A stretch of 64,000 nucleotides of DNA from Aeoliella mucimassa (GTDB lineage: Bacteria; Planctomycetota; Planctomycetia; Pirellulales; Lacipirellulaceae): the NCBI RefSeq assembly GCF_007748035.1, contig NZ_CP036278.1:2914001-2978000 (forward strand), given 5' to 3'. Under the pieces are notes generated by a model. That model saw only the letters and a program-made list of their open reading frames with translations, ran no database searches and was not told the DNA's origin. Shown here piece after piece: positions 35,963 through 45,438 of the stretch. Both the position numbers and the translations under genes were made by a program. Positions within the stretch are counted from its first letter, which is position 1; every line of letters begins with the position of its first letter.

Positions 35963-36008
35963 GGCGACTCGGATCTACAGCCCCCGCACGGCGCCCAACG
36001 TGCCGCTT
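35963..36008. repeat. 46-bp direct repeat, copy 2 (includes the 3' end of the 35975 gene)
   Basis: Second copy of the repeat described at 35160-35205. It covers about the last eleven codons and stop of the neighbouring minus-strand gene plus 12 bases downstream, where GAGTCGCC/GGCGACTC forms a small terminator-like hairpin. Confidence 0.9.
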
Positions 36009-37744
36009 GGGGTTGGCAGACTGATTTGCACCGGGACTCCTGTTTGGTCGGTCGAAGTGTTGCCAGATAGATCGCGGGTATCGATACGCAGGTACAACTG
36101 CTCTGGCAAGTGACGACCGAGACGCCACGAGTATTGCCCGGTGTTGGGCAGCTGATTGGCAATCGAGATCCAAGGGCCCGACGGGCTGCTGCTGTACGAC
36201 AACAGCACTGCCTCGGTGGGGTCGCCTGGTTGCCAATCGATTTGCAGGCGATCGGCAAACTGGCCGGTCCCCTGCTGGATGCCCGTGAACCGGGCAACCG
36301 GTGCCGTCGTGTCGACGCGAACCATCATCTGTGGTTCGTCGCCGGGCCGCGGGCGGACTGGGTCGATTCCGCCCGCGGTGGCCACGACGATGGCCAGGCC
36401 GTAGTCACCCGGCTTTGGAACAGCCACAAGTATCGGGCTGCGATTGTCGGTATCGACCGCCAACCGCTGCCAACTTTGGCCGCCATTCTCAGTTCCCCAT
36501 AACTCCACACGAGTCACGCCCGCAGTACCCGCCATATCGACGTTATAGCCAATCTCGAATTCAGTACGGTTCAGGTACTGGATCGGCAAACTAGTCGAAG
36601 GTGCGCGGTTACTCGTGTTAGGCAATCCCATTCCAACACCACCGCTACTCGGCGCGGTGCCTTGCGTATTCCACCCGCCCGAGACCTGGCTCGGCGGATT
36701 ACCCAGCGGATTACCAAGTGGACTGTTTTGCGGACGACTCAATTCGGGCGGCGATAACCCTAACGAAGTGTTGGTGGTCGCCCCGGCCGCTTGGCTGTCG
36801 CTCAAACTCGGAAGTCGGAATGGAGAGTTAGTTGCCACCGATTCGCGAGGCATCAGCGGAGTATTGGTGTTCAGGCTCGGTAGCGACGCCAGGCTATTGC
36901 TGCGCGGCGGGGCTCCCGTGTTGGTAGTGATCGATTGGTACGCACTGGCGGGCGGGGCTCCCAAGGGAACCTGCGACTGGCCATCGCTCGGCCAAGTTTC
37001 GGCGCGGTGGAGCGGTGGCATTCGCCGAGTGGTATTGGCGAGCTGCGTGTTCGGCACGCCGCCGACTCGCGCTTCGGCCCCTGCTTCTTGCACGTTGCCT
37101 GCTTTGTCGCGAACGGCGAGCCTTACGTAAACGGTCGCAGCCGACGTGGGAACTTGCCATTGCACCGAGCCTTGCAGCACGTTCGGCGACGGAGACTGCA
37201 TTCCATTGAGCGGAACGCTCTGCCATTGCGGACTCTCCGGCAAACGATACTGCATGCTCGCCCGCGGCGGGTCGAAGTTGCTGTCGGTTGCTTGCCAGTT
37301 AGCAGTCACCATACCTTCGGGCGTTAAAGCAGCCGTAAGTGACTGGATGGTTGGATTTTGCGTATCGACGATCACCCTTAGCTCGGGTTGATACGGTCCC
37401 TCAGGCCAGGCGCGGCCTTGGCTGTCGAACGTGCGAATACTAAACCAGTATTCCCCGTCGCTTGGTGCGTGATAGTTGAATCCCTGCAACTCGGGCTTGG
37501 CTTGCGAGATCTCGTTCCAGGTGCGCCCTTGGTCTTGCGACAGGTACAGCTTGACCGCGACCGCATCGCTGGCGGCATTGGTGTTGTCCCATTGGTAGGG
37601 AATGACAAACACCTGTTGCGACCAGTAAACGGGATCGGGCAGAGCAGAGGTCTGAGCGTAAGTGAGGGTGCTGTTCGCCAGAGCGGCGAGCACCATCGAG
37701 AGCACCAGACGTACGTATAGACAGGTAATTGCGCGCACAGCCAA
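35975..37744 (-). CDS. Exported multi-domain beta-sandwich protein
   Basis: 589 residues with a signal peptide (LVLSMVLAALANSTLTYAQ). N-terminal immunoglobulin/fibronectin-like repeats contain VKLYLSQDQGRTWNEISQAK and YWFSIRTFDSQGRAWPEG; a similar pair recurs near the C-terminus (VTRVELWGTENGGQSWQRLA, GPWISIANQLPNTGQYSWRL). A low-complexity Ser/Asn/Pro linker lies between (residues about 235-385). The pattern YLSxDxGxTW is common in planctomycete surface proteins. The binding partner is unknown. Its 3' end is the source of the 46-bp repeat. Confidence 0.72.
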   Translation of the reverse strand: MAVRAITCLYVRLVLSMVLAALANSTLTYAQTSALPDPVYWSQQVFVIPYQWDNTNAASDAVAVKLYLSQDQGRTWNEISQAKPELQGFNYHAPSDGEYWFSIRTFDSQGRAWPEGPYQPELRVIVDTQNPTIQSLTAALTPEGMVTANWQATDSNFDPPRASMQYRLPESPQWQSVPLNGMQSPSPNVLQGSVQWQVPTSAATVYVRLAVRDKAGNVQEAGAEARVGGVPNTQLANTTRRMPPLHRAETWPSDGQSQVPLGAPPASAYQSITTNTGAPPRSNSLASLPSLNTNTPLMPRESVATNSPFRLPSLSDSQAAGATTNTSLGLSPPELSRPQNSPLGNPLGNPPSQVSGGWNTQGTAPSSGGVGMGLPNTSNRAPSTSLPIQYLNRTEFEIGYNVDMAGTAGVTRVELWGTENGGQSWQRLAVDTDNRSPILVAVPKPGDYGLAIVVATAGGIDPVRPRPGDEPQMMVRVDTTAPVARFTGIQQGTGQFADRLQIDWQPGDPTEAVLLSYSSSPSGPWISIANQLPNTGQYSWRLGRHLPEQLYLRIDTRDLSGNTSTDQTGVPVQISLPTPSGTLGAVRGL

Positions 37745-38019
37745 ATCGATTCAAGCCGTTATAAAAACGTCGGCTAGTCCCCCCAACCGACTGGCTGCCG
37801 CAACACATCTGGCAGCCCCCCTGCGAAGATGTATCGGTTGAGTAGGGGGTGCGGCTTTGGAAGAATTTTGGGCGCGCGGGGTGCGGTTTCCGTCGCGCGG
37901 GTTGCCAGCTGGTTCCCAGGGACAAGAGTGTCGCAGGCGAAACAACCACCGGATGGCCTTCGATAGACAGACTATTTCCGAGGGCAAAAAGCGATATTTC
38001 GGGAGTCAAAATAGTTAAT
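37745..38019. other. Divergent intergenic region
   Basis: Separates the exported beta-sandwich gene from the SHOCT-like membrane protein gene. No gene is visible, and the promoters of both presumably lie here but no box is convincing. Confidence 0.35.
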
Positions 38020-38445
38020 ATGGACGACGACGGCCGATTTGCCCATAATATTGGGTGGTTGCCGTTTCCGCAGGCGGATCGGCCGCCGCTCGGGGCAAAC
38101 ACCGCCGAACGACGGGACCTGAAGGTGCTGGGAATTGTTGCGTTAACTTGGACGAAGAATGCCTTTGGGTTAGCTACGGCCACTTTGTGGTTCGCGTTGA
38201 TATTTGCGCTGCTAACCGTGGCTGTGATACTGTTTCGAAGGTATCGAAAACACGGATCGCTGCTGGGAAAGTTGCGCGATAACTCCAGTACTGACGAGGA
38301 CGACCCCAGTGCACTGCTCACCAAGTTCCGAGATTTGCATTCTCGGGGTACGCTTAGCGATGGTGAATACCGAACAATAAAAGCAAAGCTAGCAACGCAA
38401 CTTCATAGCGAGCTTGGCAACGACTCGGATCCAAACAAGTCATAA
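38020..38445 (+). CDS. Membrane protein with C-terminal SHOCT-like segment
   Basis: 141 residues from the ATG at 38020 (MDDDGRFAHNIGWLPFPQAD). One transmembrane helix (ATLWFALIFALLTVAVILF) divides a short N-terminal part from a cytoplasmic tail. The C-terminus LLTKFRDLHSRGTLSDGEYR continuing TIKAKLATQL has the pattern of SHOCT, a short oligomerisation motif at protein ends. The function is unknown. Another in-frame start at 37849 would add an unlikely Arg/Cys-rich extension. Confidence 0.68.
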   Translation: MDDDGRFAHNIGWLPFPQADRPPLGANTAERRDLKVLGIVALTWTKNAFGLATATLWFALIFALLTVAVILFRRYRKHGSLLGKLRDNSSTDEDDPSALLTKFRDLHSRGTLSDGEYRTIKAKLATQLHSELGNDSDPNKS

Positions 38446-38875
38446 CCGCCACGGCCCGCCAGCTTTGCCACGGAACGAGCAAGTTAGCGATAAAAGATAA
38501 CGACCAGCCAGCCTATATCAATTGACACTCCCGCGGGCATTAAGTGCACCTAGCGCGGTTGTGCCAGGGTCCGCAAAGGAAGTGGCCCAAAGAAGGGAAG
38601 GCGGTCGATGAACGGAAACCATCGGTACTGCGTATTGGAGTTCGAACACTGCTCGACAGAGCGTGGACATGGAAGCCTCGCCTCGCGTGAAGTCACAAGC
38701 AATCGTCAAGCACTGAGTCCAGCCCTCCCAGCAACGCCTCGTCGGGACGACGAGATGTGGGCTCATAAAAGCAAGACGGACAACGTTTGTGTCATCGAGC
38801 GACACCACAGGAAGAACCTGGTTGGCAACCGATCAGGATTACCACCCAGGCACACGAGACGGGGAAGGAGCAATC
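38446..38875. other. Leader region of clpX without a supported gene
   Basis: 430 bases. Overlapping frames on both strands have no start context or protein-like composition. The good ribosome-binding site GGGGAAGGAG at its end belongs to clpX. Confidence 0.4.
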
Positions 38876-40159
<1,284 letters not shown>

Positions 40160-40286
40160 CCAAAGGCTAAGCGTGGGAAGCGGCCGAACCGCTGCTTCCC
40201 GCCAAACGCCATTACAACGTATCCATGGATGGACGACGTTCAAGCCTGGGGCTCCGGCCGCCGGGGGTTAAGTCGCCATCATTATC

Positions 40287-40321
40287 GAGCCCGGGCAATC
40301 GTGCCCGGGCTCTTTTCTTTT
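40287..40321 (+). terminator. clpX: Terminator after clpX
   Basis: GAGCCCGGGCA (40287-40297) and TGCCCGGGCTC (40302-40312) are perfect copies around ATCG, followed by TTTTCTTTT. It lies 128 bases after clpX. Confidence 0.93.
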
Positions 40322-40363
40322 GATGAGTGTGGACTGGCTCAGCTCGCCTGCAGCAAGCTGCGG

Positions 40364-40741
40364 TTACATACCAGGCGGGGTGTGCAATCCAAACATGTTG
40401 CCTTCGGTGTCGTAGGCAATGGCAATGAAGCCGTACTGGCCGATGGAGAACTTCGGCTTGAGAATTTTGCCGCCGGCGACTTCCACACGGTCCGCTTCCA
40501 CCGCGCAGTCTTCGCAAGCGAAGTAGACCATGGTGCTGTTCGCGCCAGCCGTGATGCCTTCCATCTTGCAGAGGGCTCCGCCGGCTCCCATCATGTTCAT
40601 CTCCATGGGGAAAGCCATCATCTTCAGCTCGTCGCCGGGAGTCTCCAGTTCTTTCAGCTCGATCCCGAGCACTTGCTCGTAGAACTTAGTGGCCCGATCG
40701 AGATCATCGACGTAGATTTCAAACCAAATAACAGGATTCAT
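40364..40741 (-). CDS. VOC (glyoxalase/bleomycin-resistance fold) family protein
   Basis: 125 residues from the ATG at 40741 (MNPVIWFEIYVDDLDRATKF). Typical VOC features are the N-terminal strand with DDLDRATKFYEQVLGIE, a second half with MVYFACEDCAVEADRVEVAG, and the metal-site strand GFIAIAYDTEGNMFGLHTPP. The Met-rich FPMEMNMMGAGGALC insert is like that of the PhnB/YdcE-type VOC proteins. The reaction is unknown. It converges on the clpX terminator. Confidence 0.88.
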   Translation of the reverse strand: MNPVIWFEIYVDDLDRATKFYEQVLGIELKELETPGDELKMMAFPMEMNMMGAGGALCKMEGITAGANSTMVYFACEDCAVEADRVEVAGGKILKPKFSIGQYGFIAIAYDTEGNMFGLHTPPGM

Positions 40742-41050
40742 GCTTTGCCTCTGCTCAAGAAGACTAGTGGAGGGGCAGACTCGCCCGGGCCGCATCTTAC
40801 AATGAGACAGTTAGGTCCGCAATAAAATCTAACGAACAAGATAAGCACGAAAGCATGTCCAGAAACCAAACGAGCTGGCCTACTTGTTCATGCCCCCAGC
40901 ACCCTCCCGAAGCGTCCGCGTGTCACTGCTGTATTGGCAGCATTTCCGCGAAACTCAGGCACTTACCTGGCTTCCCAGGCAAAGCAATCGTACCCCGTTT
41001 TTCTCACGATCGGGTTTTCGAACGCTGGGAACAAACATCGAAAAGTAGAT
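40742..41050. other. Intergenic stretch without a gene
   Basis: Upstream of the VOC gene and downstream of the SOUL gene. Only short overlapping frames of no protein-like composition are present. Confidence 0.4.
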
Positions 41051-41803
41051 CTACTCGTCTTGCTCCGCAGCTGCTGGCTTCTTGGTTACTGGCAACTGCA
41101 CCTCGCTCCAGCGCTCGGCGGCGGGCACATCGGGGCCGTTGTAGCCTAGCACGCGGGGATCGCCGGCCGGCTGCCAATCGGTCGACTCGGCGAGCGACTT
41201 CTGCAACTGCTGCAAGGCGGTGTCGATCGCTTCGCGGGTGGCGTCACCAGCGATGCCGGTTGCGACAACCGTTACCGGTTTGGCATCCTCCACTGTGATG
41301 TTGGCGTACGACTCAGTCGGACCGGTTTGCTTGCTGCGGTACAGGAACGCCATGTTCCAGCCGTCAATCTTCTGGTCGTCGCCTGGCTCGAGCCCCTCGT
41401 ACTCGATTTCGACCGGGGCGGTCATCGCGATGCCGCGCGACTTGATATGCCCAAACAATGGCCAGAATCCGGTAGCCGAGTTCTTCATGCCGTTGGGCCC
41501 CTGCCCTTGCCCTTGCCCGGCAAACGTCGCCCGGCGGACTTCGGGATAGCTCTTCACCTCAACCACCTCGGGCGGCGTTGGTCTCGGGTACCCTTCCGGC
41601 AGCGGAGTCGTCACTCGACGCACCTCGTTGCGGTAGAAAGTCGAGCCATCCGGCTGAGGCTCGGCTTCCACCTCCGAGTCGCCCGAGAGACGCTCAATCA
41701 CGCGACCTTCCTTTGGTGGATCGTCCTTCTCAGGTTCGGCGGCTCTAGCCAAGAAGCTTGTGACGACACCTAGCAACAAAACCGCAGCAGTACGTACCCA
41801 CAT
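41051..41803 (-). CDS. Secreted SOUL-family haem-binding-like protein
   Basis: 250 residues with a signal peptide (AAVLLLGVVTSFLARAAEP). The SOUL/HBP signature is present: VEVKSYPEVRRATFAG, GFWPLFGHIKSRGIAMTAPV followed by a Val-Glu strand, and the C-terminal RVLGYNGPDVPAAERWSEVQ with LPV. SOUL proteins bind haem or related tetrapyrroles. A preceding Pro/Glu-rich segment (residues 25-75) is a linker. The natural ligand is unknown. Confidence 0.85.
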   Translation of the reverse strand: MWVRTAAVLLLGVVTSFLARAAEPEKDDPPKEGRVIERLSGDSEVEAEPQPDGSTFYRNEVRRVTTPLPEGYPRPTPPEVVEVKSYPEVRRATFAGQGQGQGPNGMKNSATGFWPLFGHIKSRGIAMTAPVEIEYEGLEPGDDQKIDGWNMAFLYRSKQTGPTESYANITVEDAKPVTVVATGIAGDATREAIDTALQQLQKSLAESTDWQPAGDPRVLGYNGPDVPAAERWSEVQLPVTKKPAAAEQDE

Positions 41804-41902
41804 GGTCGCTCTCCCGATAGAAAGAAGTTTGGCATCTACCAGGACTATTGCGACTGCTTGAGAAACGACAAGCTGCGAGCAGTCGCCCGCGGTGCGAACG
41901 AT

Positions 41903-42842
41903 CTACGCGTCGGCCGTGGCCAGCTCTTCGTCCTGCGGAGCAGGTTTCTTCAGCGGCTGATTGTCAGCCTGCAGCGACTCGCCGGTGTGCAGATACTGGG
42001 CTCCGTTGCCGGGCGCTGTAGAGCGCCGAATCGGCTCGCGACAACCAGCTCTGCGGCGTATCGGCCGGCAGTGCCTCGGCAATGCCGCAACCCGCTAGCA
42101 GACCGCGACTCTCCGAGATCTGCTTCCGCAGGCGGGAGCCAAAAATCCGCGCGCCCGAAAGGTTCGTCTTCGGCAACAGCACCGCAAACTCCACGCCGCC
42201 TAGGCGAGCAATGTAGTCGGGGTCGCGGGCGCAGCGTTCGACTTCCGCTGCGATTCGCTTCACGAACTCCCGGTGCTCCTCGCTGCCGGGAGCGATGTCG
42301 TCGGGCTCTTCGACACTGATCAATGCAATCGAAGCGGGCGTTTTGCCCCGCTCGTGATCGCCGAGGGCCAACTCCAACTGCTCTTCGAGCGCCGGGGTGT
42401 TGCCCAAACCAGTGACCGGATCGGTCCGCCCTTCGGTGAAGTTCGAGAGCACTTGCGACTGCTGACGAAGTTCGTCGTAAGCATGCGACAACCGAGAGGC
42501 GAGCCGCAACGTCGGCAGGATCACCTGCTCCGACTCGGCCGACAGCATGTGCAATGCAGCACGAGGATCGAACTCCGCAGCCTCGTTCACTTTGCTCTTG
42601 AACCGGTCGACGTACGAGCGATGCTCGGCGAGTTGCCGCCGAATTTGCTCGATGGTGTCTTCCATCTGTTTGGCAACACGGGCCGCCCGATGCAGTTCAC
42701 GTGGTCCTACCGAGCCAAGATTGCCTTCGGGCAGCTGGCGACTGCGACGGCCAAATACATAGCCAATCAAAGCCACCGCCGCCAATCCGGCCGTGGCCGG
42801 CAGGCCGATAAGGGCTCCGTTTAACCAATCCCACACTAACAT
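41903..42842 (-). pseudogene. Degenerate GGDEF-domain membrane protein with a C-terminal frameshift
   Basis: The uninterrupted frame (stop at 41964) gives 292 residues: one N-terminal membrane helix (TAGLAAVALIGYVFGRRS), a helical segment and a GGDEF domain beginning TDPVTGLGNTPALEEQLELA. The active-site loop reads LGGVEFAVLLPKT, so the catalytic Asp/Glu of GG(D/E)EF is Val and cyclase activity is unlikely. After ADSALYSA the frame changes: one base missing near 42010 would restore GNGAQYLHTGESLQADNQPL and a stop at 41903, which is the normal GGDEF end. Either a real mutation or an assembly error explains it. The I-site and enzyme function cannot be confirmed. Confidence 0.7.
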
Positions 42843-42899
42843 CGTCGGTGAATCTCCCGTTCGCCTATTGTTTGATTGGCACCCACTCGGTGGTGGTGC

Positions 42900-43061
42900 C
42901 TACCTTCCGGCCCGCAATCCACGCATGCAGAGGAAGCCCAATGCGGAGCCAACCGCCAGTACCACCATCCACTCTTCGCGATTGAGAGTGTTGAACCAAT
43001 GCCAGGTGCCGCTCACGGCGGAGTTGCACCAGGTGCCTAGGGCTTCGGTGATGATTTCCAT
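42900..43061 (-). CDS. 53-residue membrane protein upstream of the GGDEF gene
   Basis: A short frame starting at the ATG at 43061, with GGTAT and GCTATCCCC in front. The peptide begins MEIITEALGTWCNSAVSGTW and contains one transmembrane helix, EEWMVVLAVGSALGFLCMRG, ending GLRAGR. The Trp-rich amphipathic N-part and the helix look protein-like. It is co-directional with the GGDEF gene (57 bases between), so they may be cotranscribed. I believe similar peptides occur in other planctomycetes, but this is from memory only. Confidence 0.6.
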   Translation of the reverse strand: MEIITEALGTWCNSAVSGTWHWFNTLNREEWMVVLAVGSALGFLCMRGLRAGR

Positions 43062-43418
43062 GGGGATAGCTCTCGCGGTAGGTATACGATTCTTCGCTCA
43101 AATTTAGGTCGCGATCGAGGCGACCGTCCTCCGCCCGGGCTGGCTATGGCGAAAACCCCCATGCCCTCCCGGCTGCAATCGCTACAACCGCTCGAACCCC
43201 TCCCAGCGGCCGACCAGCCCACGGCGAACCTCCAGGGCCGAGAATGCGTCGTTACAGGCAACTTTCGAGAAAAAAGATGCCAAAACTCGGGAAAACCGGC
43301 GGGTGGGTCCTGTTGACGATCCCAAGAAAGGCTGATTAAAATGCTGGGCTCCGGTCGAGAGTAATACTATTACTATCTCGGCCAGCTCCCCGGCTTCGGT
43401 CGAGGAACCACACAACTT
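43062..43418. other. Intergenic region upstream of tRNA-Asp
   Basis: No gene is supported; frames here are antisense or lack starts. The tRNA promoter should lie near the end of this stretch: TTGACGATCC at 43312 is a good -35-like box, followed by an AATGCT stretch, but the call is tentative. Confidence 0.35.
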
Positions 43419-43492
43419 GGCGCGGTAGCTCAATTGGTTAGAGTCCTGGACTGTCGATCCAGTGGTTGCGGGTTCGAGTCCCGTCCGCGTCG
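43419..43492 (+). tRNA. tRNA-Asp (anticodon GTC)
   Basis: The acceptor stem pairs GGCGCGG with CCGCGTC (one G-T pair). The D arm is GCTC AATTGGTTA GAGT. The anticodon stem-loop is CTGGA CTGTCGA TCCAG, giving GTC. The T arm is GCGGG TTCGAGT CCCGT. The discriminator base is G and CCA is not encoded. The gene is complete, and is followed at once by a perfect terminator hairpin. Confidence 0.97.
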
Positions 43493-43498
43493 CTTTAG

Positions 43499-43541
43499 AC
43501 ACCCCGCTTGCAAGCACGACTTCAAGCGGGGTGTTTGCGTT
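43499..43541 (+). terminator. Terminator of tRNA-Asp
   Basis: ACACCCCGCTTG (43499-43510) and CAAGCGGGGTGT (43523-43534) are perfect 12-bp copies with a 12-base loop, followed by TTGCGTTT. Confidence 0.92.
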
Positions 43542-43694
43542 TCTGCACCTCTCCTCTCCGTAAAGCCGACCGCCGCTCCGCCCCCGGGCCGCTACGGGGA
43601 TCGAGAAGCTTCCTCGCTCCCCGGCATCGAGCTTCGCCGCAACCAGCGACTCCGCCAGAACCGACTCCGCGAGCTTCGCCAAGCGCACTCGAGC

Positions 43695-43735
43695 GATAGA
43701 TTCCCAATGTTCCCAACGATGGGAAAATTGAATCT
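43695..43735 (+). repeat. Degenerate hairpin of the AATAGATTCCCA family
   Basis: GATAGATTCCCA (43695-43706) then a short loop and TGGGAAAATTGAATC. It resembles one arm pair of element C, which begins about 40 bases further on, and looks like a decayed extra copy. Confidence 0.5.
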
Positions 43736-43771
43736 CCACCCGCTCTACAAAACCAGTGGTTTTCGCGCACG

Positions 43772-43916
43772 AATAGATTCCCATTCCCAATAACGCATCG
43801 AGTGGGAATCTATTTCCCCGCTGCGCACTTATCGCAAGTCGTTGGTAGACAATGAGTTGCATCAACACCTCCGCGATAGTTGCCCAAAATAGATTCCCAC
43901 CCATGGGTAACTATTT
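43772..43916 (+). repeat. Composite palindromic element C (AATAGATTCCCA arm family)
   Basis: Long-loop hairpin at 43772-43814: AATAGATTCCCA, 19-base loop TTCCCAATAACGCATCGAG, TGGGAATCTATT. After 72 bases comes the short-loop hairpin 43887-43916: AAATAGATTCCCA, CCCA, TGGGTAACTATTT (two mismatches). The middle aligns with that of element B; for example CGCAAGTCGTT corresponds to CGTAAGCCATT and CAACACCT to CCACACCT. It lies about 65 bases before the IS element. Confidence 0.8.
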
Positions 43917-43979
43917 TGGAGAGGAGTCAGGAAGCAGGATTCAGGGGACAGGGGAGTTTGGGATTTATGATTTCTGAAT

Positions 43980-45014
43980 GGCCTTGTTGAACAATTAGTC
44001 ACAAACCTCCGTAAAAACTAACGTGGAATGGAACCACGTACCTTTTTTACGGAGATCGAACATGGCTACGAAAGAAAAACGAACCTACAAAGTCACGAAC
44101 TGGAAGGAGTATAACAAGTCGCTCATCGAGCGTGGAAACATCACTATTTGGTTTAGCGACGAGGCGTTGGAGAACTGGGAACATCCTAACGACCAGACAA
44201 AAGTCGGTCGCCCTTTTGTCTTCAGCGATACGGCGATCGAGTGCTTGCTGACGATTCGCGAACTGCTGAAACTTCCCTATCGGCAGACTGAGGGATTCGG
44301 CCGCTCGCTGGTGGCGATGTTGGGCGTCGAGGCAGCGATTCCCAATTATTCTTCGCTCGCCAAGCGAGCCAGCAAGCTGAATGTTTCGCTCGATATCGCT
44401 AACAAGAGGGGCGACATCGATATCGTGGTGGATAGCACCGGCATGAAAGTGTTTGGCGAGGGCGAATGGAAGATGCGGACGCATGGCAAGTCGAAGCGGC
44501 GGACATGGCGGAAGCTGCATTTGTCGGTGAATCCTGACACCCGCGAGATTGTGGCGGAGATTTTGACCGAGAACAGTTGCCACGATGCCGATGCGGTTCC
44601 CGAAATGCTGGAGCAGGTGGAGCAGCCCGTAAAAAAGTTTCACGGCGACGGTAGTTACGACAAGTGGAAGGTTTATGAAGGGCTGGAATCCGAAGGCATT
44701 GAGCCGGTGATTCCGCCGCAGCACAACGCCAAGATCAAACAACATGGCAACTCTGCGGAGGAGCCTTTGCCCCGGGACGAGGCAATTCGTCAGATTCGAC
44801 GCAAGGGGCGTAGGAGTTGGAAAGAGGAAGTGGGCTATCATCGTAGAAGCTTGGCGGAAACGACCATGTACCGAGTGAAACAAAGCTTTGGGAGCCATCT
44901 CAAAAACCGAGTATTCGAAAACCAACAAACGGAAGCCCGCTTGCGCTGTAAAATCATCAATCAATTCACCCAACTCGGGCTTCCACAGTTCGAGTGGAGT
45001 TAGTCAACAAGGCC
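43980..45014 (+). mobile_element. IS5-family insertion sequence, IS903-like
   Basis: A 1035-bp element bounded by inverted repeats GGCCTTGTTGA at the left (43980) and TCAACAAGGCC at the right (ending 45014). They match the general IS903 end type (GGCTTTGTTGA...). One transposase gene fills it. IS903 normally makes 9-bp target duplications, but the 9 bases outside the ends (left TTTCTGAAT, right CTGGATAAC) are unrelated. This suggests an adjacent deletion or recombination after insertion. The right end supplies the stop codon of the interrupted NusG-like gene. Confidence 0.9.
44062..45003 (+). CDS. IS5-family DDE transposase
   Basis: 313 residues from the ATG at 44062, preceded by GGAGATCGAAC. 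It belongs to the IS903-like group, with N-terminal TNWKEYNKSLIERGNITIWF and the middle VGRPFVFSDTAIECLLTIRE. The DDE triad is likely Asp in IVVDSTGMKVFGEGEW, Asp in KKFHGDGSYDKWKVYEG and Glu in SWKEEVGYHRRSLAETTMYR. It is full length with no frameshift, so the element may be active. A longer frame from 44023 is not needed. Confidence 0.94.
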   Translation: MATKEKRTYKVTNWKEYNKSLIERGNITIWFSDEALENWEHPNDQTKVGRPFVFSDTAIECLLTIRELLKLPYRQTEGFGRSLVAMLGVEAAIPNYSSLAKRASKLNVSLDIANKRGDIDIVVDSTGMKVFGEGEWKMRTHGKSKRRTWRKLHLSVNPDTREIVAEILTENSCHDADAVPEMLEQVEQPVKKFHGDGSYDKWKVYEGLESEGIEPVIPPQHNAKIKQHGNSAEEPLPRDEAIRQIRRKGRRSWKEEVGYHRRSLAETTMYRVKQSFGSHLKNRVFENQQTEARLRCKIINQFTQLGLPQFEWS

Positions 45015-45438
45015 CTGGATAACTGTGAACAATGCGATTGGTTTGTAACGCGGACAGTCGCTGTGCTTCGTTGCTCCAAAGGAACAGATAGCCTGAAAAA
45101 AGCGGCATCCACGAGTATCTAGGCTTGCCACGTGTGATGGCTTTGGACTTAGTGGCCGGAAGATAATGAGGCACATCAAGTCGACGCAATTCGTCAGCAA
45201 GACGTTTCTCTTGTCGAGGTTTCGCGTGCAATAACCACCACGTTCGCTGACTATCTTCCGCTGATGTTTCATGAGCGTATTCTTGGAAAATCGCGCGACG
45301 ATACTCGCTGTCGAGTAATCCTGCTGGATAGAGATAAGGATTTCTCGTCGTGCGTAACTCGCTGTATTCCCGCTGGGCGCGATCCGTCTCTGAAAGCGCC
45401 TCCTCCACATCACCCGCTTGTAGCTCGTGTGCGACCAT
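45004..45438 (-). pseudogene. NusG/RfaH-like transcription antiterminator truncated by the IS
   Basis: Starts at the ATG at 45438, preceded by GGGGGGAG. A 60-residue variable N-terminal part is followed by an NGN domain: RTWWLLHAKPRQEKRLADEL, VPHYLPATKSKAITRGKPR and MPLFSGYLFLWSNEAQRLSA. The frame runs into the IS right end (SYPGPC then stop), so the end of NGN and the whole KOW domain are missing. No KOW-coding sequence exists on the other side of the IS. RfaH/UpxY-type relatives typically govern long exopolysaccharide operons. This copy is probably non-functional. Confidence 0.85.

Noticed and set aside
43434-43793. 119-codon frame starting inside tRNA-Asp
   Set aside because: It overlaps the tRNA and terminator and element C; a coding gene is implausible.
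43971-45023. A target-site duplication around the IS element
   Set aside because: The nine bases on each side (TTTCTGAAT and CTGGATAAC) do not match; no shorter convincing duplication was found.
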